64,000 nucleotides of DNA. Source: Phymorhynchus buccinoides. Lineage: Eukaryota; Mollusca; Gastropoda; Neogastropoda; Raphitomidae. Positions 48,701 to 60,700 of the stretch are shown here, one piece after another. The stretch spans positions 34,278,127 to 34,342,126 of the forward strand of contig CM065680.1 in NCBI GenBank assembly GCA_017654935.2. Direction: 5' to 3'. The stretch's first letter is position 1, and each line of letters begins with the position of its first letter. Both the position numbers and the translations under genes were made by a program. The notes under the pieces are model-generated. The model saw only the letters and a list, made by a program, of their open reading frames with translations. It searched no databases and was not told the DNA's origin.

Positions 48701-51700
48701 AAGAGGTTCACAATTTTAAACTGGTTTGAGCAAAGTAAATCTAGCAGTAAGCCTGTTGACTTCACAGGACTCTGCTGAAGCAAGGAATGTATGGTGGCAA
48801 GCCACTGGTGAAGAGAGTCCTGATCATTACACCTGGCAGCCTGGTCAAAGTGAGTTGTTTATTTCATTGTCTCTCATCAAATGTGGTCAGTTGCCTTATA
48901 CACGTTTACTGTAATGTCCAAAACGAAGAGCTTTTTACTTATTTTGATCTTGTCTGGACAGTGGTTTTATTTACAAACATCTATTTGAGAGAGGAACATT
49001 TTTGTTTTAATTTTTAATTTTTACGAATTGACATGATTTAAACATTCAGTTCATAGAAAATATCCTTTTAGACTCCCAAGTTTAATGCAAGTTGCTTGCA
49101 GTTCTCAGATTTCTTTGATGACTTGGAGATGAACAGTTTCAGTTACCATGATTATGTTTGTGAAAAGATCAACACACATCGTTTTCGAACTATACAAAAC
49201 ATTTTTAACTTAATAAGTGTGATTGTGAAACTTTAAAAATAATAAAAAGTCGAGTTGTCTCAGAATTTTCACTATTGGATTTAATTTCTCTGCCTGGCTG
49301 TATCTGTTCTTTCTTTCTCAGTACCTCTTGTCAATATTGGATTTAATTTCTCTGCCTGGCTGTATCTGTTCTTTCTTTCTCAGTACCTCTTGTCAATGTT
49401 GGATTTAATTTCTCTGCCTGGCTGTGTCTGTTCTTTCTTTCTCAGTACCTCTTGTCAATATTGGATTTAATTTCTCTGCCTGGCTGTATCTGTTCTTTCT
49501 TGCTCAGTACCTCTTGTCAATATTGGATTTCATTTCTCTGCCTGGCTGTATCTGTTCTTTCTTTCTCAGTACCTCTTGTCAATATTGGATTTAATTTCTC
49601 TGCCTGGCTGTGTCTGTTCTTTCTTTCTCAGTACCTCTTGTCAATATTGGATTTAATTTCTCTGCCTGGCTGTATCTGTTCTTTCTCAGTACCTCTTGTC
49701 AATATTGGATTTAATTTCTCTGCCTGGCTGTATCTGTTCTTTCTTTCTCAGTACCTCTTGTCAATGTTGGATTTCATTTCTCTGCCTGGCTGTATCTGTT
49801 CTTTCTTTCTCAGTACCTCTTGTCAATATTGGATTTAATTTCTCTGCCTGGCTGTATCTGTTCTTTCTTTCTCAGTACCTCTTGTCAATGTTGGATTTCA
49901 TTTCTCTGCCTGGCTGTATCTGTTCTTTCTTTCTCAGTACCTCTTGTCAATTTTGGATTTAATTTCTCTGCCTGGCTGTATCTGTTCTTTCTTTCTCAGT
50001 ACCTCTTGTCAATGTTGGATTTCATTTCTCTGCCTGGCTGTATCTGTTCTTTCTTTCTCAGTACCTCTTGTCAATATTGGATTTAATTTCTCTGCCTGGC
50101 TGTATCTGTTCTTTCTTTCTCAGTACCTCTTGTCAATGTTGGATTTAATTTCTCTGCCTGGCTGTATCTGTTCTTTCTTTCTCAGTACCTCTTGTCAATG
50201 TTGGATTTAATTTCTCTGCCTGGCTGTATCTGTTCTTTCTTTCTCAGTACCTCTTGTCAATTGGTGGATTTAATTTCTCTGCCTGGCTGTATCTGTTCTT
50301 TCTTTCTCAGTACCTCTTGTCAATATTGGATTTAATTTCTCTGCCTGGCTGTATCTGTTCTTTCTTTCTCAGTACCTCTTGTCAATATTGGATTTAATTT
50401 CTCTGCCTGGCTGTATCTGTTCTTTCTTTCTCAGTACCTCTTGTCAATGTTGGATTTCATTTCTCTGCCTGGCTGTATCTGTTCTTTCTTTCTCAGTACC
50501 TCTTGTCAATATTGGATTTCATTTCTCTGCCTGGCTGTATCTGTTCTCAGTACCTCTTGTCAATATTGGATTTCATTTCTCTGCCTGGCTGTATCTGTTC
50601 TTTCTCAGTACCTCTTGTCAATGTTGGATTTAATTTCTCTGCCTGGCTGTATCTGTTCTTTCTTTCTCAGTACCTCTTGTCAATATTGGATTTCATTTCT
50701 CTGCCTGGCTGTATCTGTTCTTTCTTTCTCAGTACCTCTTGTCAATGTTGGATTTAATTTCTCTGCCTGGCTGTATCTGTTCTTTCTTTCTCAGTACCTC
50801 TTGTCAATGTTGGATTTAATTTCTCTGCCTGGCTGTATCTGTTCTTTCTTTCTCAGTACCTCTTGTCAATATTGGATTTAATTTCTCTGCCTGGCTGTAT
50901 CTGTTCTTTCTTTCTCAGTACCTCTTGTCAATGTTGGATTTAATTTCTCTGCCTGGCTGTATCTGTTCTTTCTTTCTCAGTACCTCTTGTCAATATTGGA
51001 TTTAATTTCTCTGCCTGGCTGTATCTGTTCTTTCTCAGTACCTCTTGTCAATGTTGGATTTAATTTCTCTGCCTGGCTGTATCTGTTCTTTCTTTCTCAG
51101 TACCTCTTGTCAATGTTGGATTTAATTTCTCTGCCTGGCTGTATCTGTTCTTTCTTTCTCAGTACCTCTTGTCAATGTTGGATTTAATTTCTCTGCCTGG
51201 CTGTATCTGTTCTTTCTTTCTCAGTACCTCTTGTCAATGTTGGATTTAATTTCTCTGCCTGGCTGTATCTGTTCTTTCTTTCTCAGTACCTCTTGTCAAT
51301 ATTGGATTTAATTTCTCTGCCTGGCTGTATCTGTTCTTTCTTTCTCAGTACCTCTTGTCAATATTGGATTTAATTTCTCTGCCTGGCTGTATCTGTTCTT
51401 TCTTTCTCAGTACCTCTTGTCAATGTTGGATTTAATTTCTCTGCCTGGCTGTATCTGTTCTTTCTTTCTCAGTACCTCTTGTCAATGTTGGATTTAATTT
51501 CTCTGCCTGGCTGTATCTGTTCTTTCTTTCTCAGTACCTCTTGTCAATGTTGGATTTAATTTCTCTGCCTGGCTGTATCTGTTCTTTCTTTCTCAGTACC
51601 TCTTGTCAATGTTGGATTTAATTTCTCTGCCTGGCTGTATCTGTTCTTTCTTTCTCAGTACCTCTTGTCAATATTGGATTTAATTTCTCTGCCTGGCTGT

Positions 51701-54700
51701 ATCTGTTCTTTCTTTCTCAGTACCTCTTGTCAATGTTGGATTTAATTTCTCTGCCTGGCTGTATCTGTTCTTTCTTTCTCAGTACCTCTTGTCAATGTTG
51801 GATTTAATTTCTCTGCCTGGCTGTATCTGTTCTTTCTTTCTCAGTACCTCTTGTCAATATTGGATTTAATTTCTCTGCCTGGCTGTATCTGTTCTTTCTT
51901 TCTCAGTACCTCTTGTCAATGTTGGATTTAATTTCTCTGCCTGGCTGTATCTGTTCTTTCTTTCTCAGTACCTCTTGTCAATATTGGATTTAATTTCTCT
52001 GCCTGGCTGTGTCTGTTCTTTCTTTCTCAGTACCTCTTGTCAATATTGGATTTAATTTCTCTGCCTGGCTGTATCTGTTCTTTCTTTCTCAGTACCTCTT
52101 GTCAATATTGGATTTAATTTCTCTGCCTGGCTGTATCTGTTCTTTCTCAGTACCTCTTGTCAATATTGGATTTAATTTCTCTGCCTGGCTGTATCTGTTC
52201 TTTCTTTCTCAGTACCTCTTGTCAATGTTGGATTTAATTTCTCTGCCTGGCTGTATCTGTTCTTTCTTTCTCAGTACCTCTTGTCAATATTGGATTTAAT
52301 TTCTCTGCCTGGCTGTATCTGTTCTTTCTCAGTACCTCTTGTCAATATTGGATTTAATTTCTCTGCCTGGCTGTATCTGTTCTTTCTTTCTCAGTACCTC
52401 TTGTCAATGTTGGATTTAATTTCTCTGCCTGGCTGTATCTGTTCTTTCTTTCTCAGTACCTCTTGTCAATGTTGGATTTAATTTCTCTGCCTGGCTGTAT
52501 CTGTTCTTTCTTTCTCAGTACCTCTTGTCAATGTTGGATTTAATTTCTCTGCCTGGCTGTTCTGTTCTTTCTCAGTACCTCTTGTCAATATTGGATTTAA
52601 TTTCTCTGCCTGGCTGTATCTGTTCTTTCTTTCTCAGTACCTCTTGTCAATATTTGGATTTCATTTCTCTGCCTGGCTGTATCTGTTCTTTCTTTCTCAG
52701 TACCTCTTGTCAATATTGGATTTAATTTCTCTGCCTGGCTGTATCTGTTCTTTCTTTCTCAGTACCTCTTGTCAATATTGGATTTAATTTCTCTGCCTGG
52801 CTGTATCTGTTCTTTCTTTCTCAGTACCTCTTGTCAATGTTGGATTTCATTTCTCTGCCTGGCTGTATCTGTTCTTTCTTTCTCAGTACCTCTTGTCAAT
52901 ATTGGATTTCATTTCTCTGCCTGGCTGTATCTGTTCTTTCTTTCTCAGTACCTCTTGTCAATGTTGGATTTCATTTCTCTGCCTGGCTGTATCTGTTCTC
53001 TCAGTACCTCTTGTCAATATTGGATTTAATTTCTCTGCCTGGCTGTATCTGTTCTTTCTTTCTCAGTACCTCTTGTCAATGTTGGATTTCATTTCTCTGC
53101 CTGGCTGTATCTGTTCTTTCTTTCTCAGTACCTCTTGTCAATGTTGGATTTCATTTCTCTGCCTGGCTGTATCTGTTCTCAGTACCTCTTGTCAATATTG
53201 GATTTAATTTCTCTGCCTGGCTGTATCTGTTCTTTCTTTCTCAGTACCTCTTGTCAATGTTGGATTTCATTTCTCTGCCTGGCTGTATCTGTTCTTTCTT
53301 TCTCAGTACCTCTTGTCAATATTGGATTTAATTTCTCTGCCTGGCTGTATCTGTTCTTTCTTTCTCAGTACCTCTTGTCAATGTTGGATTTAATTTCTCT
53401 GCCTGGCTGTATCTGTTCTTTCTTTCTCAGTACCTCTTGTCAATATTGGATTTCATTTCTCTGCCTGGCTGTATCTGTTCTTTCTTTCTCAGTACCTCTT
53501 GTCAATGTTGGATTTCATTTCTCTGCCTGGCTGTATCTGTTCTCAGTACCTCTTGTCAATATTGGATTTCATTTCTCTGCCTGGCTGTATCTGTTCTTTC
53601 TCAGTACCTCTTGTCAATGTTGGATTTAATTTCTCTGCCTGGCTGTATCTGTTCTTTCTTTCTCAGTACCTCTTGTCAATATTGGATTTAATTTCTCTGC
53701 CTGGCTGTATCTGTTCTTTCTTTCTCAGTACCTCTTGTCAATGTTGGATTTAATTTCTCTGCCTGGCTGTATCTGTTCTTTCTTTCTCAGTACCTCTTGT
53801 CAATGTTGGATTTCATTTCTCTGCCTGGCTGTATCTGTTCTTTCTTTCTCAGTACCTCTTGTCAATATTGGATTTCATTTCTCTGCCTGGCTGTATCTGT
53901 TCTTTCTCAGTACCTCTTGTCAATGTTGGATTTAATTTCTCTGCCTGGCTGTATCTGTTCTTTCTTTCTCGGTACCTCTTGTCAATGTTGGATTTCATTT
54001 CTCTGCCTGGCTGTATCTGTTCTTTCTCAGTACCTCTTGTCAATGTTGGATTTCATTTCTCTGCCTGCCTGTCTGTTCTTTCTTTCTCAGTACCTCTTGT
54101 CAATGTTGGATTTCATTTCTCTGCCTGGCTGTATCTGTTCTTTCTCAGTACCTCTTGTCAATATTGGATTTCATTTCTCTGCCTGGCTGTATCTGTTCTT
54201 TCTTTCTCAGTACCTCTTGTCAATGTTGGATTTCATTTCTCTGCCTGGCTGTATCTGTTCTTTCTTTCTCAGTACCTCTTGTCAATATTGGATTTAATTT
54301 CTCTGCCTGGCTGTATCTGTTCTTTCTTTCTCAGTACCTCTTGTCAATGTTGGATTTCATTTCTCTGCCTGGCTGTATCTGTTCTTTCTTTCTCAGTACC
54401 TCTTGTCAATGTTGGATTTAATTTCTCTGCCTGGCTGTATCTGTTCTTTCTTTCTCAGTACCTCTTGTCAATGTTGGATTTAATTTCTCTGCCTGGCTGT
54501 ATCTGTTCTTTCTTTCTCAGTACCTCTTGTCAATATTGGATTTAATTTCTCTGCCTGGCTGTATCTGTTCTTTCTTTCTCAGTACCTCTTGTCAATATTG
54601 GATTTAATTTCTCTGCCTGGCTGTATCTGTTCTTTCTCAGTACCTCTTGTCAATGTTGGATTTAATTTCTCTGCCTGGCTGTATCTGTTCTTTCTTTCTC

Positions 54701-57700
54701 AGTACCTCTTGTCAATGTCTCTAGCTTTGCGGATGGCTGGTGATGGAAGAATTGTGCAATGTGTTTGGCAGAACTGGTCTGCCGAGTTCAAGAAATGGCT
54801 GGGACAAGAAAGGATTCAGGTGTTTGCTGTAGCAACCGACAGCAGAGTGGAGGTAATATGACATATCTGAACTATCAACCAAATCTGTATGTTTTGATGA
54901 ATCTCATGTTAAATACATCGAAAATGTAAATATGAATCTGGAATTTTTTTTAACCAGCTTTCATAATTATTATTGTTGTAAAAAAAAATTCTTACTTTAA
55001 ATGTATGTGACTTTTAAGTTTAAATGTATGTGAGCTTTTCATGCAAATACTTTTGTGCAATTGTATTTTTTGGGTTAGTGTGTGTCCTGGGCGTGAACAG
55101 GTTCACTGCTCATTTTTTAAGGGAACAACTGCATGACAGTTGACCAATTTCTTCAGAAGATTATGTGAAAGCTGTGTAGCATCCTGTGCTGTTTCCAACT
55201 GATGCTGTATTGCATGTGCCCTGGCTGAAACTGCCTGTTTTCAGGAATATGTGAAGACGACGGTGTACCCCGTGCTGATCATTTCCTACGAGATGTTTGT
55301 CAGGGGCTACGAGGTCATCAGGAAGTTGCCCTTTGATCTGGTGGTGTGCGACGAAGGCCACAGGTTGAAGAACACCGCCATCAAAACCACGTCTGTAGGT
55401 GGTTTGTTGAGTATCTTGACGTTGTTTGAATAGTATGGCATTGGCAAGCATAAACACAAAGCATACATGCATGCATGCACACACAAACACAGGTACACTA
55501 GCACACAGACACACACACACACCTGGTACACACCTGGCACACACATACAAACACACTCACCCCAAGCACTCACACATGTACATCTTTGCCATTACTGTGA
55601 CATACATTTTCAATTATTCTTAGTAAAATTCTTTCGCAGTGTTTTTTTAACAATTAATTTTCTGAATCTTGTCTAACTTTTCTTACTTTTCATCTTTTCA
55701 CTCTATTTTCTACCACCCCCTGCTTCTGTTTTATATTTTTGGTTGTATTTTTTCCCTCATCCTTGTAACTGTACAGCAGTATGAAACAAATGAAGCCCAA
55801 AATGTTAAATTTGCTACTTTTGAACCTAATGTACTCATCAGTTCCCCACGCCGTGTATAGTAGTGTTTCAACAAATGTGCTGTTGCAGCTGATCAGCAGT
55901 CTTGAGACACGCAAGAGGATAGTGCTGTCAGGCACCCCCATCCAAAATGACCTGCAGGAGTTTTTCGCTGTGGTGGACTTCTGCAATCCAGGCATTCTGG
56001 GTGGGTAGTTACATGTATTTCGTAACGTATGAAAATACAAGACAGTACCATATTTTACGGACTACAAGGCGCACCTGATAATAAGGCGCACCGCCCAAAT
56101 TTTACCAAAAAATTGAGATTTTGCTATAGTTTCTTACTATATTATCAGTCACATTATAAGGAGCAGGGGTTTCAGTCTAGGAAAATGTCTAGGGGTATGC
56201 TTCATGTCCTGAGGTATGGTTCAGTCCTCAGGTATATTACAGTTCTTAGAAGAACAATTGGAGGTGTTTTGGGTTTGTTTGGGTGGTTTTTTTTTTCCGA
56301 TTCTTCTGTGACTAATTTGTCATGTTGAAAATAAAGTACAGAAAACCGAATAAAATTGATGAAAATAGAACTCATAAAGTGCTTAACAGCAGCTATTATT
56401 ACATGAACAGAAAAATATCAATCTACAGTATGTTAAAGTAGAATTTCCCATTTTATTTTCTAAATCTATTGGACTATACTTGGCTCATTTTCCATTCTTC
56501 ATCAAAATTACATGCAGTTATTGCATGAAAAACAAAACTAAACAAAAGCATTTCATGCCATGCCGAGTATATTAACTCAGTCATCTTTGTATGTTCAAAT
56601 GTTCTTGCATGCTTTGTCTACATTTGAAACGATGTAGCAGACCATTTGTGTGTGTTGAGGCTCCACTCTCTCTCTCTCTCTTGCCTTTAGGTCTGTTTCT
56701 GCTGTATACCATTTATGTCATACATGTGTGTTCACTTTGTATTGCAGTTTTGTTTGAATTCGTTATGAATGCTAATGTGTGTGTGCGCTTTTATTTGATT
56801 TCTATCAAGATTCAGCGCTGTATAAATACTGTATGTTGTTGTTGTTAATTGCTCCTCAGGTTCTAGCGCAGCTTTCCGAAGAGTGTACGAAGAACCGATA
56901 GTGACGTCTCGGCAGCCGGGTGCCACAAAGGCAGAGGTTGAGCTGGGCGAAGAGAGAGCCGCAGAATTGTCGCGCTTAACCCGCATGTTTGTCCTCAGAC
57001 GAACACAAGAGATCAACAACAAATATCTTCCTCCCAAAGGTAAATTAGAATGTTTCTCTAAAAGATGTATTATTGTCCAATGTCTTTTTTTTTACACAAA
57101 GCAGTAAATGCATTGGTTATTGATTTTATGTGATGATGTGTTTAAAAATAATGGAAGTTAACATATGTATGTTTAAGCTTGTGTTAAATTATGTACCTCA
57201 AAACTTACTGTGGATATTTTGAGTGTGTGTGTACAGATAAGAGACATTTACATGTTTTTGTTGTTTATATGAGATTGGTTGGTTGTTGTCACCTTTACAT
57301 AATAAACCCCTTTATACGATAATCCAATTCTTCCCTGTTGAAATCTTCTTTTTTACTCCCTGCCTAGCTAGATGTTTAGTCCTTTTTGGTTGATGGTCGC
57401 AGCCAATTGCGATTGAATGTGTTGATTTAATGTGTTTTGTTGTTGTTGCTGTTTTTCTATCCCAGTGGAGGTGGTGATCTTCTGTCGGCCCAGCCCCCTC
57501 CAGGTGAGCGTGTACCGCGAGATCCTGCGCAGCAACGTGGTGCGGTCCTGCCTGATGGGCAGGGGCTTTGATTTATCTTTACATTTTATTTTACTTTTTT
57601 CCCTGTCCCAGTGGAGGTGGTGATCTTCTGTCGGCCCAGCCCCCTCCAGGTGAGCGTGTACCGCGAGATCCTGCGCAGCAACGTGGTGCGGTCCTGCCTG

Positions 57701-60700
57701 ATGGGCAGGGGCTTTGATTTATCTTTACATTTTATTTTACTTTTTTCCCTGTCCCAGTGGAGGTGGTGATCTTCTGTCGGCCCAGCCCCCTCCAGGTGAG
57801 CGTGTACCGCGAGATCCTGCGCAGCAACGTGGTGCGGTCCTGCCTAATGGGCAGGGGCTTTGGGGCGGGGCGGGGCGCGGGGTCCCCCCACCTCCTGGCC
57901 ATCGCTGCCCTGAAGCAGGTGTGCAACCACCCCAAGCTGATCGCCCCCAAGGTCCTCCAGGCTGCGCGCAGCATGGGCCAGCATGAGCCCGGAAAGCTCA
58001 GTGATGGGGTAGGTGTTCCTTTTGAGGGCGGTGTGTGTGTGTTGTCCTGTCTGATTTTTTTGTTATGTTAAGTTTTGCTTTTGAGCTGTATGGATGTTGT
58101 TGTCAAGGATAAGATTGTAAGAACCCCATGAGGCGATACCGGGGGGAGTCTTTCGTACGCATAGTCCCCCCAACTTCTGGAAGTTCTGTGCTTCTGTAAC
58201 TTCCTGTAATCTATCGCTCTCTTTGACTCTGCCTCCCCCCTTTGCTTACTGTCATCTACTATCTGTCTGCCTTACTGGCCCACTCTCCTGCCTTTGTTCT
58301 TGAAATTCTTACAAAGATTTTCTCCAGCCGAAGACAGACATGCTGAGGGACCTATTTCTTAGGCGCATAACGGCATCATGATGCATCTGCGCTTATATGA
58401 CAGGAGACTGAGTGATCGACAAAGAAAAAGATTGTAAGAAAGGATGTTTATGATTGCTGATGTAATGTTTATGGTCGCTTCTTTATGACTGCTAATAAAC
58501 ATATCTTAAGTTTTTAAAAGAAAGAAGTTGTTACAGAGAGCTGTGTGTTTAATAATAATAATAATGATGACCATTTTTATAGCGCTTATTCTCCTTACGC
58601 ACTTCACAAAGAAGTTAAAAATCTGAGCACAAAAAAACAACAAACACAAAACAAACGCACTTGTCATAAGGAACAACACGAAATGAAATAGCGATGACTA
58701 CAGTTACGTCCCCCCCCCCCATTCACACTCCACTAGAATCCAAACCATTACAAATAGCGTATTCCACGCAAAAGGCATTTTCTCACACTACCCGCCCCCG
58801 CATTCACCATCCCCCTTCATAGACCTCAAGCTGACCTAGTTTTTGTGTTTCAGGACGTGCTGTTTTCCAGCCTGGTGGGCAGGCACCAGGATCAGATCGT
58901 GTCCGATGCCCTGGACCTGCAGCACTCTGGAAAACTGGCCGCCCTGTCCATCACCCTGGCCAACGTCTTCACCACCCACCCCCACGACAAGATTGTGCTC
59001 GTCTCCAATCACACCAAGGTGAAGCAATGACTGGCTGAATCTGGACAGTTTTGTTTGGCCTGTGTTCGTTTGTATTACCAGGCATGGTAGACCTCCGCGA
59101 ATCGCAGAAAATCCGCGAAAGTGAAAATTTGACCCCCCCAAAAACAAAAAAAAAAAAGCCGGGGTAAAAATTCGCTCAGATGCCTAAAAATTTACGTGCG
59201 TTAAAACCTATGCAATTGCTTCACGGAACCGGATGTGAATGACTGAACAAGCAACTTCCCGCCGAAGTTAGCAGTCGTGCGCGGCCTAGCTCACACCACA
59301 CGTTTCCAGATTTGCGATCCTAGCGCTTCTTTTTCTTTTTCTTCTTCATTTTGACGCCCAACTTCATCATTTTAGTTTGAGTCGGCATCTTTCAAATGAA
59401 ATGCAGAATCGGTTGGGTATTCTTCCGCGAAACTCACTTTGCCCCCACTACCATGCCTGATTACTTACTTGCGCCTATCACCCCTTCCGGGGCATAGGCC
59501 GCCAACAAGGTCCCTCCAGCTGTTTGTATCCTGGGCGATTCTCTCCAGCTGTCCCCGGGTGGTTTTCTTGGTGTCGGCCTCTGAGTCGCCTCTCCTCCTT
59601 TTCTCCTGGGGATTCCACCTGAGGGCTTTGCCTCCTTGTCGTGTTGGTGGCTGGCTTGCGGAAAGTGTGACCAATCCATCTCCAGCGATGGTGCTGTAGG
59701 TCTATGTCACACTCACAGGTTCTCTCTCCCTCTTTGATTCTTTGTTTTTCCTGGGCCTTTTCTTCTTTTTTAATTTTTTGTGTGTGGACAGTATGTGGCA
59801 AATAAATACGTAAAATGCAAACAAACAAACTTACACACAACTACATACCTGCCAACCCTCCTGGTAAATCCAGGAGCTTCCCGGATTTTGTCACCTCTCC
59901 TGGTCTTCCCGGAATTCACGTGAAACTCGCGGATTTCGAAATTTCCAGCTTAGATGACCTCAGAAACAAGTGTTATGAAACCCGAAAACCGAAACTGGGT
60001 TTCAGGAAGCTTCGCGGAGCAGAGTTCGTACTGCGCATGTCGAAATCGGGGGCTACTTCCTCCCGCAATCCTTTGTTTGGCGGTCTTTAGGCCTGTCTCA
60101 CGCCGCCATTGAGATATTTTTCTTTAGGCCTGTCTCACGCCACCATTGCATTTTTGCTGCTGGTAAACTTTAACTTAGAATGACTTCAGTGAGCCTCCTG
60201 AGGGCTAGTTTTCACATTTAAAAGAAAAATGTTTCTCAGCTTCAGGGGGCTGCGCCCCATGACCCCCGCTCTGGGAGGAGGGATACTTCCCCCTCCAGGA
60301 TTTTGTTTGGGAAAAGTTGGCAGCTATGCAACTATGCCATGAAAGTTATTAAAATATGTAAGCACAAAATTTATCCTGGGCATTTTCTTCTTTTTTTAAT
60401 TTTTTGCAAATAAATGCGTAAAATACAAACAAACAAACTTACACACAACTATGCCATGAAAGTTAAAGTAAGCACAAAATATTGAGATGACATTGTATCC
60501 AAAAATGAAGTTGAGTAAATTTTAAAAAAGCGCAATATTGTAAATTGTGAGTTCAAAGCTCGAAACAACAGGTAATCATAATATTCAAACTTTTTAGAAA
60601 TACATGAGCATATGCCCAACAATGTGATTAATAACATGAACAAAAACAATACACCCAGAATCTGTTATAACTCCATCTTATCTGTCTCTGTAAGGCATCG

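Noticed and set aside
49452..54861. Hydrophobic repeat frames ([11 protein letters not shown] / WISFLCLAV) up to 228 codons that could suggest a secreted or membrane peptide array
   Set aside because: They are intronic, shift frame every 62 bp, and depend on an A/C variant that toggles a stop. Only the last 23 codons could join an exon.
57432..57623. Separate 63-codon gene at the first exon 16 copy
   Set aside because: It is a truncated duplicate of RAD54B exon 16 read from intron sequence into a stop.
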